In this document: positions 17,002 to 24,161 of the stretch, piece by piece
How positions within the stretch are numbered: the first letter of the stretch is position 1
Layout of the letters: every line of letters starts with the position of its first letter
Assembly: GCF_001730525.1 (NCBI RefSeq)
Contig: NZ_MDFN01000006.1
Location: 62,001 to 126,000 of the forward strand
Source: Arcticibacter eurypsychrophilus
GTDB lineage: Bacteria > Bacteroidota > Bacteroidia > Sphingobacteriales > Sphingobacteriaceae
Reading direction: 5' to 3'
Length of the DNA: 64,000 bases
Translations under genes and position numbers: made by a program
The notes under the pieces: generated by a model
What the model saw: only the letters and a program-made list of their open reading frames with translations
What the model was told of the DNA's origin: nothing
Databases searched by the model: none

Positions 17002-17603
17002 ATGCAGCCTGCGTTTGAAGTGGCTGATGTGCTTAAAGCGCAGTGGCCTGCGGTGGAAAAATATCCAGGTATCAACTCCTGGCAACTGCGCACCTTATCG
17101 GCCATAAAAAAATGCCGGACAGCAGACCTGGGCGAGCATATCGATGCCTGCACATCCTGCGGAATTACCCGCATCAGCTACAACTCCTGCCGCAACCGCC
17201 ATTGCCCCAAATGTCAGGGTATTAAACGGGAAGAATGGATTGCCGCCAGAGAAAATGAACTTCTGCCGGTACCGTATTTCCATGTAGTATTTACCCTGCC
17301 CGATCTGCTGAACCCCCTTGCTATCCATCAACCGAAAGAACTCTATGACACCCTCTTTGAGGCAGCCTGGCAAACCCTGAAAAAGTTCGGTATGGATCCT
17401 AAGCACCTGGGCGCAGCCACCGGGATGATTGCCATCCTGCATACCTGGGGGCAAACCCTTTCCCTGCACCCGCACCTGCACTGCATCGTTCCCGGGGGAG
17501 GGTTAACAGAACGGGGGAAATGGAAAATGGCTAAGAGTGATGGCAAATACCTGTTTCCGGTAAAGTCCCTAAGCAAAGCATTCAGGGGAAAGTTTATGCA
17601 TAG
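16081..17603 (+). mobile_element. decayed IS91-type element
   Basis: The integrase and HUH transposase form one element, distinctly more GC-rich than the AT-rich neighbours, which suggests transfer. The right end is lost where the second integrase element begins. The left end was not located. Confidence 0.65.
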
Positions 17604-17631
17604 TTTAAAAGCAAAGAACGCAACACGTTAA
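17002..17631 (+). pseudogene. IS91-family transposase, C-terminally truncated
   Basis: The ATG overlaps the end of the integrase frame by one codon boundary (17001/17002). The N-terminal zinc ribbon is CTSCGITRISYNSCRNRHCP followed by KCQG, and the HUH nuclease motif HPHLHCIVPGGGL sits near residue 160. The protein ends at 209 residues, about half the family length, and the catalytic Tyr region is missing. Homology stops around SKAFRGKFM (about 17600), after which the sequence belongs to the next element. This is a Y1-type rolling-circle transposase broken by a later insertion or deletion. Confidence 0.85.
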
Positions 17632-17647
17632 AGTATCACGGCTTACA

Positions 17648-18496
17648 TTGCAAACCATATCTCAGGCAACTGTTGTTGGCTTCCTGGATTGGCTGCAAGC
17701 AGAACGCAAGAACAGCAACGCGACACGGAATGCAAGACTAGCTGCTATACATGCCTTTTTTAACTACATTCAATATCAACATCCGGAGCACTTGTATGAA
17801 TGTCAGAAGATACTGAACATACCGATGAAAAGAAAGGCCAATGTTCCTATGAACTATCTATCGGTCGATGCAATAAAGGTACTTTTAAAACAGCCAGATA
17901 TACGCACCGTCAAAGGCAGACGCGACCTGGCTTTGCTTTCCCTGATGTATGACACAGGTGCACGGGTACAGGAGGTCATAGACCTGAGGCCTTCTAGTCT
18001 GAGGATCGATAAGCTGAGTACCATTCGAATCACTGGTAAAGGTAATAAGACCCGAATCGTCCCAATGCTTGAGGAACAAGTGAAGTTGTTAACGCCCTAT
18101 CTCAGGGAACACGAACTTGTACAGACTTACAACAGAGAGCATGCATTGTTCTTTAACAGCCGTGGTGATAAACTTACCCGTGCTGGAGTGAATTATATCT
18201 TGCTGAAATATGCAGATATGGCCAAGAGAAACAGCAATATCCATTTGCCAGACAAGATCAGCTGCCATGTACTGAGACATTCAAAAGCGATGCATTTGTT
18301 GCAGGCTGGTGTTAATCTTGTTTATATCCGGGATATTCTAGGCCATGTGTCCGTCCAGACAACAGAGATCTATGCCAGGGCTGATTCGCGTGCAAAAAGA
18401 GAAGCTCTTGAAAAGGCTTACATTGCCGTTGTGCCTAAAAAAGCACCTATTTGGATGTCAAATGACAACCTACTGGATTGGCTTAAGCGCTTTTGA
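17648..18496 (+). CDS. tyrosine-type site-specific recombinase, 5' truncated
   Basis: A 282-residue integrase with all catalytic residues visible: Arg in TGARVQEVIDL, HVLRHSKAMH (H-x-x-R), LGHVSVQTTEIYAR (His and the Tyr nucleophile), and the beta-hairpin Lys in RITGKGNKTRIV. The N-terminal core-binding domain is shortened: the frame opens at 17609 after a TAA, and the only start near the homology is a TTG at 17648. The 5' end was probably lost at the junction with the IS91-type element. The last 69 codons (from 18290) are duplicated in inverted orientation. Such integrases usually occur in sets of two or three in Bacteroidota transposons; only one is present here. Confidence 0.8.
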   Translation: MQTISQATVVGFLDWLQAERKNSNATRNARLAAIHAFFNYIQYQHPEHLYECQKILNIPMKRKANVPMNYLSVDAIKVLLKQPDIRTVKGRRDLALLSLMYDTGARVQEVIDLRPSSLRIDKLSTIRITGKGNKTRIVPMLEEQVKLLTPYLREHELVQTYNREHALFFNSRGDKLTRAGVNYILLKYADMAKRNSNIHLPDKISCHVLRHSKAMHLLQAGVNLVYIRDILGHVSVQTTEIYARADSRAKREALEKAYIAVVPKKAPIWMSNDNLLDWLKRF

Positions 18497-18937
18497 ACCT
18501 GTTTATTATGTAAAGTTATGTGATGAAAAATCATTGCTGTCTTGAAATACAAGCAAGAACTCGTCACATACTTTACATAACCCTCAGCTATGCATAACCC
18601 AATTTATGTAAAGCTTTACATAAATTGGGTTATGCATAGCTGAGGGTTATGTAAAGTATGTGACGAGTTCTTGCTTGTATTTCAAGACAGCAATGATTTT
18701 TCATCACATAACTTTACATAATAAACAGGTTCAAAAGCGCTTAAGCCAATCCAGTAGGTTGTCATTTGACATCCAAATAGGTGCTTTTTTAGGCACAACG
18801 GCAATGTAAGCCTTTTCAAGAGCTTCTCTTTTTGCACGCGAATCAGCCCTGGCATAGATCTCTGTTGTCTGGACGGACACATGGCCTAGAATATCCCGGA
18901 TATAAACAAGATTAACACCAGCCTGCAACAAATGCAT
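18290..18937. repeat. perfect 648-bp palindrome without spacer
   Basis: Arms 18290-18613 and 18614-18937 are exact reverse complements of 324 bp, meeting at AAG|CTT with no central spacer. Each arm carries the last 68 codons of the integrase plus about 115 bp of 3' flank. Homology ends abruptly at ATGCAT on both sides (GCG-ATG against TAA-ATG). Confidence 0.95.
18506..18580. repeat. inverted subterminal arms at the integrase element end
   Basis: TTATGTAAAGTTATGTGATG (from 18506) is matched in inverted orientation by GTCACATACTTTACATAA (ending 18580). A third TTATGTAAAG occurs at 18604-18613, touching the palindrome centre. These look like recombinase binding arms at the element end. Confidence 0.55.
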
Positions 18938-18983
18938 TTACCCGCAAAACTTCGTGAAATTATCACTGGAATCAAATATGTAG

Positions 18984-19988
18984 TTCATAGGACGGATACA
19001 ACAGAAGAAAGTCTTCCTTGTAAAAAGATTCTATTTGTCAATTTTATTGGTGTTAGTTTTAATCGCCCCCAACCTGATATGGCAGTACAATAACAATGTT
19101 CCTGTCATAGATCACATGAAAGTGTTGGCACAAACTCAATTGGTAAATGTAGACCGGTTGGAATTCTTGAAATCTCAATTTCTTTTCTTTGTCGGTGCTT
19201 TTGTGGTCATCATTTCCGGAGTGGTTGCTTTGCTATTTCACAAGCCATTCAAACCGTATCGGTCATTCTTCTGGTCTATTATTTTTACTATTCTGGTTTT
19301 CATGTATTTTAAAGCCAAAGACTACTATTCTATCGGCGTATATCCTATTTATATAGCTTTTGGTTCTGTATACGTTGCAGATAAATTGAAGTTCGGCTGG
19401 GCAAGATATCTACAACCTATTCTAATTGCCATTCCTATTTTATTATTTATCCCAATGTACAATTTCGCATTTCCCAGTAAAAGTCCTAAATATATTGTCC
19501 AACATGCAAAGACGTATTCGGATTTAGGAATGCTTCGCTGGGAGGATGGGAAGCAACATTTAATACCTCAGGATTACGCTGATATGCTGGGTTGGAAAGA
19601 ATTAGCGGAAAAAGTTGATTCAATTTGTGAGGGCTTGCCCAAATTAGATCATACCCTGATACTATGCGACAACTACGGGCAGGCAGGTGCAATTAATTAT
19701 TACAAGAAAAATAAGGAAATACAGGCGCATTCTTTTGAGGCAGACTATGTTAGTTGGTTAAAATATGATCAAAAAATCAGTGATGTAATTCTGGTTAAAG
19801 AGTCTGATGATGAAGACAGCGAAAGAAAGACTGAAATTCCTTTGTTTCAAGAAGTGTATTTGTCTGCAAAAAGGATCAACAAGTATGCAAGAGAAGATAC
19901 TATTTCGATTTATGTGCTAAAAGGCGCAAAAGTTGACATCAATAAAAGAATAAAAATGGAGGCTGAGCAAAAGAAAAGCTACGAGTAA
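18984..19988 (+). pseudogene. glycosyltransferase family 39-like protein, N-terminus missing
   Basis: The frame opens after a TAG at 18981-18983 and reads FIGRIQQKKVF, then the membrane segment SILLVLVLIAPNLIWQYN and the loop HMKVLAQTQLVNVDRLEFL. Several hydrophobic helices follow, and a periplasmic domain ends KMEAEQKKSYE. This matches the C-terminal two thirds of GT39/ArnT-like polyprenyl-phosphate glycosyltransferases. The catalytic N-terminal loop with the acidic residues is absent, and the break lies about 45 bp past the palindrome. A TTG at 19035 could start a stub but would not give an active enzyme. The rearrangement that made the palindrome probably removed the 5' part. Confidence 0.7.
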
Positions 19989-20031
19989 CGAGACATATTG
20001 CCGACCTTCGAACTAGTATTATTAATAACAT

Positions 20032-20409
20032 ATGAAGACATTTTTTCTTTACCTAATGGTAGTCCTATACGTATTCGCAGGTGTAATCCACCTTATTCTT
20101 CCGGAGGGATACATGGATATTATGCCGGCTTGGCTGGGTTGGCATTTTCAATTCGTGATCATCAGTGGAATCTGCGAGATTTTGTTTGCATTACTGCTAA
20201 TTCCTATAAAGTCAAGACCTTATGCAGCATGGTGTATCATTCTGTTGCTTTTGGCTGTATTTCCGGCCAATGTGCAAATGATGCTGAATTATAAAGCTCA
20301 GAATAATCCGTATTTATGGGTGGCTGTCGCAAGGTTGCCGCTTCAACTTGTATTGATCTACTGGGCTTATACATATACTAAAACGCCTGTTGGAGTTGCC
20401 GTCGCTTAA
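20032..20409 (+). CDS. DoxX-family membrane protein
   Basis: A 125-residue protein with four membrane helices: FFLYLMVVLYVFAGVIHLIL, WHFQFVIISGICEILFALLL, YAAWCIILLLLAVFPANV and LPLQLVLIYWAYTYT. The motif EGYMDIMPAWLGWH between helices 1 and 2 is characteristic of this DoxX/MauE-like branch. It follows the truncated glycosyltransferase by 43 bp. A second, broken copy lies at 22309-22574, beyond the ATPase gene. The function in this branch is unknown. Confidence 0.8.
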   Translation: MKTFFLYLMVVLYVFAGVIHLILPEGYMDIMPAWLGWHFQFVIISGICEILFALLLIPIKSRPYAAWCIILLLLAVFPANVQMMLNYKAQNNPYLWVAVARLPLQLVLIYWAYTYTKTPVGVAVA

Positions 20410-20504
20410 AAGGTATGCCTTTTAGAATGATATTAAAAAATTTGCTGCTGTTAGTATATGGACCTTTTTGAAAGGATGAAGGATATTTACAGGGTACAAT
20501 TATA

Positions 20505-20592
20505 TTATTACCTTGTAAAAATGTAAAATATACACTATTATTGCCTTGTAAAAATATAAATAAAACACACTTATTGCCTTGTAAAAATGTAT
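20505..20592 (+). repeat. 33-bp tandem repeat upstream of the ATPase gene, 2.6 copies
   Basis: The core TTATTRCCTTGTAAAAAT occurs with its CCTTG at 20511, 20544 and 20577, exactly 33 bp apart. The first two units are also similar beyond the core. The third unit contains the ATG (20587) of the ATPase gene. Confidence 0.9.
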
Positions 20593-21900
20593 TTACCTCG
20601 GAAAATTGATCAGGAACTCGTCTTATGGCGAAATGAAAAAGAGGGTAAGCCCTTGTTAATTCGTGGAGCCAGACAGGTAGGTAAATCAACCGCCATCAGG
20701 GAATTAGCAAAACAGTTTGACTTCTATCTTGAAGTTAACTTTGAAGAGCAACGGCGGGTTCATCGTTTATTTGAGGGCGATTTAAATCCCAAAGAGCTAT
20801 GCGAAAACCTGTCCATATTATATAATATCCCTATCATACCAGGAAAAACATTGTTGTTCTTTGATGAAATACAGGCTTGTATCCCAGCTATCTCTTCTTT
20901 ACGGTTCTTTTACGAAAAATACCAGGAGCTTCATGTAATAGCAGCAGGTTCATTACTTGAGTTTGCTCTTGCAGAAATTCCATCTTTTGGAGTAGGCAGA
21001 ATCAGGTCTCTTTTTGTATATCCACTATCATTTGACGAATATCTTACCGGAACCGGTGAACTGCAACTATTAGCTGCTAAAAAAAAGGCGACGTTCGAAA
21101 AACCGCTGACAGAACCTATACATCAGAAATTACTTAATCATGTCAAGCGTTTTTTAATACTAGGTGGTATGCCTGAAGTAGTGGCCTCCTATGTTGAGCA
21201 TCAAGACATTAACCGGTGCGGGCAGGTTTTAGACGACCTTATTACATCGTTAAAAGCAGATTTTGCCAAATATAAAAAGCAAGTTCCCTTTTTACGCATT
21301 TCTGAAGTATTCGATTCAGTAGTTGGGCAGTCTGGGGGCAAATTTATATACACAAAGGCAGCTACAGAGGCTAATCATAAGCAGATTAAGGAAGCTGTAG
21401 ATTTGTTAGTGATGTCAGGATTGATCATCCCAGTAACTCACACGGCTGCCAACGGTCTACCGTTAGGTGCAGAAGCTAATCCCAAGAAACGCAAAATGCT
21501 GTTGCTGGATACCGGCATCTTCCAGCGGTTACGGGGTTTACAGATAACTGATATATTATTCGAGGATGATTTTGATACAATTAATAAAGGCGCCATTGCA
21601 GAACAATATGTGGGATTAGAGCTATTAAAGTCTTCTTCCTGTTACCGGCAAGAAAACTTGTACTTCTGGCATAGAGAGGCCAAGAGCAGCAATGCGGAAG
21701 TTGACTATGTTATCCAGCAAAAAGACAATATTGTACCCATCGAAGTAAAGTCAGGAAAGAAAGGTTCGATGCAAAGTTTGTTCGTATTTATGAAAGAAAA
21801 GAAATCCCTAAAAGGAGTTCGTTTTTCGCTTGAGAATTATTCCTCATATGCAAAGATTCAGGTTTTCCCTATTTATGCGGTAGCTGAAGCCGTATCATAA
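20587..21900 (+). CDS. AAA_14/DUF4143 ATPase
   Basis: A 437-residue protein with an N-terminal AAA_14 P-loop domain and a C-terminal DUF4143 domain. Walker A is RGARQVGKSTAIRELAK near residue 26, Walker B is LLFFDEIQACIP, and the sensor region AAGSLLEFAL follows. The C-terminus has NAEVDYVIQQ and IVPIEVKSGKKG, the E-D...E-x-K pattern of a PD-(D/E)XK-like fold. Family members are common, often horizontally acquired, and of unknown function. The start codon lies inside the third 33-bp repeat, so the repeats may control its expression. It sits between an intact and a broken doxX copy. Confidence 0.88.
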   Translation: MYLPRKIDQELVLWRNEKEGKPLLIRGARQVGKSTAIRELAKQFDFYLEVNFEEQRRVHRLFEGDLNPKELCENLSILYNIPIIPGKTLLFFDEIQACIPAISSLRFFYEKYQELHVIAAGSLLEFALAEIPSFGVGRIRSLFVYPLSFDEYLTGTGELQLLAAKKKATFEKPLTEPIHQKLLNHVKRFLILGGMPEVVASYVEHQDINRCGQVLDDLITSLKADFAKYKKQVPFLRISEVFDSVVGQSGGKFIYTKAATEANHKQIKEAVDLLVMSGLIIPVTHTAANGLPLGAEANPKKRKMLLLDTGIFQRLRGLQITDILFEDDFDTINKGAIAEQYVGLELLKSSSCYRQENLYFWHREAKSSNAEVDYVIQQKDNIVPIEVKSGKKGSMQSLFVFMKEKKSLKGVRFSLENYSSYAKIQVFPIYAVAEAVS

Positions 21901-22050
21901 TTAATATTGGTACTAATCATTACACTTTGGTAATGTTAATATATGAGAACAGTTAAGAATGTAAGTAGGACTAATTTTTGCTACTGCTAAGTGCTACTAG
22001 TATTTGCAATACTGGAATTTTCGATCATGAAAATATGCTGCGTTTTTAAC

Positions 22051-22058
22051 TATTTTTG
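22051..22058 (+). promoter_or_regulatory. -7 box before the 69-aa protein
   Basis: TATTTTTG fits TAnnTTTG. It lies 28 bp before ATG 22087 and excludes the in-frame upstream start at 21991. Confidence 0.45.
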
Positions 22059-22086
22059 TTATGTATTCAATTTTACATCTTTAAAT

Positions 22087-22296
22087 ATGGAAATGAAACA
22101 CGAAAGAAAGATGGCAATGGTTGTTAACCAGGTAAAAATGGAGGACGAAGATAGCCTTGATGTTTTATTTTGGTTGAGTAAAAGTGCTGCTGAAAGACTT
22201 TCTGAAGTGAGCCGTTTACGCAGGAATTATTTCACATGGGCAGATGGCAAATTTCCCGAGAAAATTGAGAAAGTTGTACACCAGAGAAAGCTATGA
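22087..22296 (+). CDS. small acidic/basic protein, 69 aa, unknown function
   Basis: Begins MEMKHERKMAMVVNQVKMED and contains LDVLFWLSKSAAERLSEVSR followed by LRRNYFTWADGKFPEKIEK. The segment V-x-F-W-L-S-K-S-A-A-E-R-L resembles small partner proteins encoded beside nucleotidyltransferase-type toxin genes in Bacteroidota, but here no such gene follows directly; the broken doxX copy begins just after its stop. I judge it real because of the conserved-looking core and the promoter box. It may be an orphan antitoxin-like protein. Confidence 0.6.
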   Translation: MEMKHERKMAMVVNQVKMEDEDSLDVLFWLSKSAAERLSEVSRLRRNYFTWADGKFPEKIEKVVHQRKL

Positions 22297-22308
22297 TTTT
22301 TGAACAGG

Positions 22309-22574
22309 GTTTCATAGTCCATCCGCAAGGTTATATGGATATTATGCCGGCTCATCAGCGGGATCTTCGAGATTTTGTTTGCACTATTACTGATTCCGGT
22401 AAAGTCAAGACCTTATGCAGCATGGTGTATCATCCTTTTGCTTATAGCTGTATTTCCGGCTAACTTGCAAATGATGCTTGATTATAAAGCTCAACACAAT
22501 CCTAATCTTTGGGTAACCGTTGCAAGGTTGCCACTTCAGCTTGTATTGATTTACTGGGCTTATACATATACTTT
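22309..22574 (+). pseudogene. second doxX copy, with internal deletion
   Basis: The sequence from GGTTATATGGATATTATGCC onward parallels the intact doxX at 20032, but about 29 bp are missing after GCCGGCT, which shifts the frame. The 3' part then encodes FALLLIPVKSRPYAAWCIIL and LPLQLVLIYWAYTYT, nearly identical to the intact copy. Homology ends at about 22573, inside the last codons, where the AbiEii gene converges from the other strand. It is a duplicated fragment flanking the ATPase segment. Confidence 0.75.
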
Positions 22575-23414
22575 AAGTTTACCTACCAGGTCATGAAAAT
22601 ATTGTGGAGACCAAATATCCAGGACCTCCTGATCTTTGATAAAACGTCTTATATCGTTTATCACATATTCAAATTTTACACTGTCAATTTTTTCTTTAAG
22701 TAGTTGCCTAAATTCCGCTTCTGAAATATCATTTTTATCCCAGTCACCGCTATCTTTTGCTCTAATTACAAAATGCTTTAGGTTTAGCGAAATACCTTTT
22801 CGGATATACCATTCCATGTCATACCAGTCGCGGCCTTTAACATTCGTTCCCCACTTTCTAAACAACAACGCGTGCATTTTACCAGCGAAAAGATTGGGTA
22901 GCGTGAGGCATTTAACATAAAATGAAAAAGGTTTTAATAACAGCATTTCCTCTGTATCAAACCCTAGTGGAGGCTCTCGGTCTACTTCAATCTTTATAGT
23001 GATGTTGGCAACCTGGTTAAAGCCACCTTGTAGAATGATATTTTCCAATATTAATTCTTTCCAAATGGTTTCAGATTTAAGGAATGCCGAATCTAGGTTG
23101 GTTTTATTTGTTTTGTGCTTCTCCCTTATACTCACCTGCATGCCCAATGAGTTAAATTCATTAATGATCGAATCCTGATATTGATTTAATGAAAAATCTG
23201 AATCTGTGGATACCAAGGTAAAGTCAAGGTCTTCAGACATGCGATCAAGGCCATAAAACATCCGTAATGCTGTCCCGCCATAAAAAGAAGCCTTTTCAAA
23301 AAAGCTTGTACGAGATAACCCGGCTAGCGCAATTGCCTGCATAATCTCTCTTAACCCATCCTTAGCATCTTGCTGGTTGGTAGGTTTATATTCATCCAGC
23401 CATTCTTTAATCAT
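22560..23414 (-). CDS. AbiEii-type nucleotidyltransferase toxin
   Basis: A 284-residue nucleotidyltransferase of the AbiEii/AbiGii (PF08843) family. FYGGTALRMFYGLDRMSEDL followed by DFTL is the conserved GG-x-A-x-R and S-x-D-x-D motif that binds the metal and nucleotide. GKMHALLFRKWGTNVKGRDW and YDMEWY form the second signature (K...R-D-x-x-D). In characterised systems this protein is the toxin of a type IV abortive-infection module. It overlaps the AbiEi gene by 4 nt (ATGA). Its 3' end extends over the tail of the broken doxX copy, so the terminal codons may be recombinant. Confidence 0.9.
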   Translation of the reverse strand: MIKEWLDEYKPTNQQDAKDGLREIMQAIALAGLSRTSFFEKASFYGGTALRMFYGLDRMSEDLDFTLVSTDSDFSLNQYQDSIINEFNSLGMQVSIREKHKTNKTNLDSAFLKSETIWKELILENIILQGGFNQVANITIKIEVDREPPLGFDTEEMLLLKPFSFYVKCLTLPNLFAGKMHALLFRKWGTNVKGRDWYDMEWYIRKGISLNLKHFVIRAKDSGDWDKNDISEAEFRQLLKEKIDSVKFEYVINDIRRFIKDQEVLDIWSPQYFHDLVGKLKVYV

Positions 23415-24049
23415 AAGTTTTTAATCATTTTTACAACCATAATCAGGCTTTCCTTTTTAGGAGCATCCACTAGCCAAGTATTGATCATTTCGATATTCAT
23501 ATCTTTCAGAGATGATTCATCCATCCGCAGGTTTTCTAATAAATATGCTGAAGCCTGGGCTACACTTCGTAATAATATCCCTGATGTGCTTACTATTTTA
23601 TCACACAATGCCTTTTCAGGTGAAGCGAAAATGGCATACTGATCACTAGAAAGTTCTATTCTTTTTAATCCAAACGCGTAATAAGGTAATGGAAGATGGG
23701 TATAGGTAAAGATGCCTATAGGTGTCTTAAATTCTTTCGAAGATTTTGTGGTCATCGATGTCGTTTCATAAACACGTTCGGGAATTAACCCGTAATACGC
23801 CAAAGCTGTGTCCATTGAAACGTAGCTCGGCCCATATATATGATTTGCAAGAAGTCCATTTTCAGGCTTTGAAGAACTAACTTTTGACCCTGCAACATAC
23901 AATCCCTTTTTTATTGACTCTATAACGCCTTCAGATTTTAATGCTCGGATTTTATCATTCGGACGTTTATAGTCTTTGAGAAAGGACATCAATAATTGAT
24001 GGGGTATTGGTTGTGAAGAATATTGCCTAACCATTTGATTAATATCCAT
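23411..24049 (-). CDS. AbiEi-type antitoxin and autorepressor
   Basis: A 212-residue AbiEi-like protein. The N-terminal winged helix is followed by the family segment ALKSEGVIESIKKGLYVAGS, and then YVSMDTALAYYGLIPERVYE and ASPEKALCDKI. AbiEi proteins counter AbiEii and repress the operon by binding inverted repeats in the promoter. The ATG at 24049 is preferred; a TTG at 24055 is in frame, but the -7 box ends at 24053. It comes first in the operon and is translationally coupled to the toxin. Confidence 0.9.
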   Translation of the reverse strand: MDINQMVRQYSSQPIPHQLLMSFLKDYKRPNDKIRALKSEGVIESIKKGLYVAGSKVSSSKPENGLLANHIYGPSYVSMDTALAYYGLIPERVYETTSMTTKSSKEFKTPIGIFTYTHLPLPYYAFGLKRIELSSDQYAIFASPEKALCDKIVSTSGILLRSVAQASAYLLENLRMDESSLKDMNIEMINTWLVDAPKKESLIMVVKMIKNL

Positions 24050-24052
24050 AAT

Positions 24053-24060
24053 CAAATGTA
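24053..24060 (-). promoter_or_regulatory. -7 box of the abiE operon
   Basis: Minus-strand TACATTTG matches TAnnTTTG exactly and lies 3 nt before the ATG, so the transcript should be leaderless. Confidence 0.6.
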
Positions 24061-24067
24061 ATTATTT

Positions 24068-24102
24068 AAATAGATAATCGAAATTAAACCGATTATCTAT
24101 TT
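24068..24102. promoter_or_regulatory. AbiEi operator, 13-bp perfect inverted repeat
   Basis: AAATAGATAATCG (24068-24080) and CGATTATCTATTT (24090-24102) are exact reverse complements with a 9-bp spacer. The site covers the -33 region of the abiE promoter, which fits AbiEi autorepression. Confidence 0.75.
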
Positions 24103-24161
24103 ATTATTTAACATTAATAGGCTTCACTATTTATTGTATTTACCTATTAGCACCCATATTC

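Noticed and set aside
16836-17576. Minus-strand ORFs across the IS91-type element
   Set aside because: They are shadows of the integrase and transposase, whose zinc and HUH motifs are on the plus strand.
18682-18937. Minus-strand integrase ORFs as a second integrase gene
   Set aside because: They are the mirror image of the 3' end of the gene at 17648-18496, created by the palindrome; no start, N-terminal or core domain is present.
20505-20592. CRISPR-like array
   Set aside because: Only three repeats with 15-bp similar spacers, no unique spacers and no cas genes; it is a plain tandem repeat.
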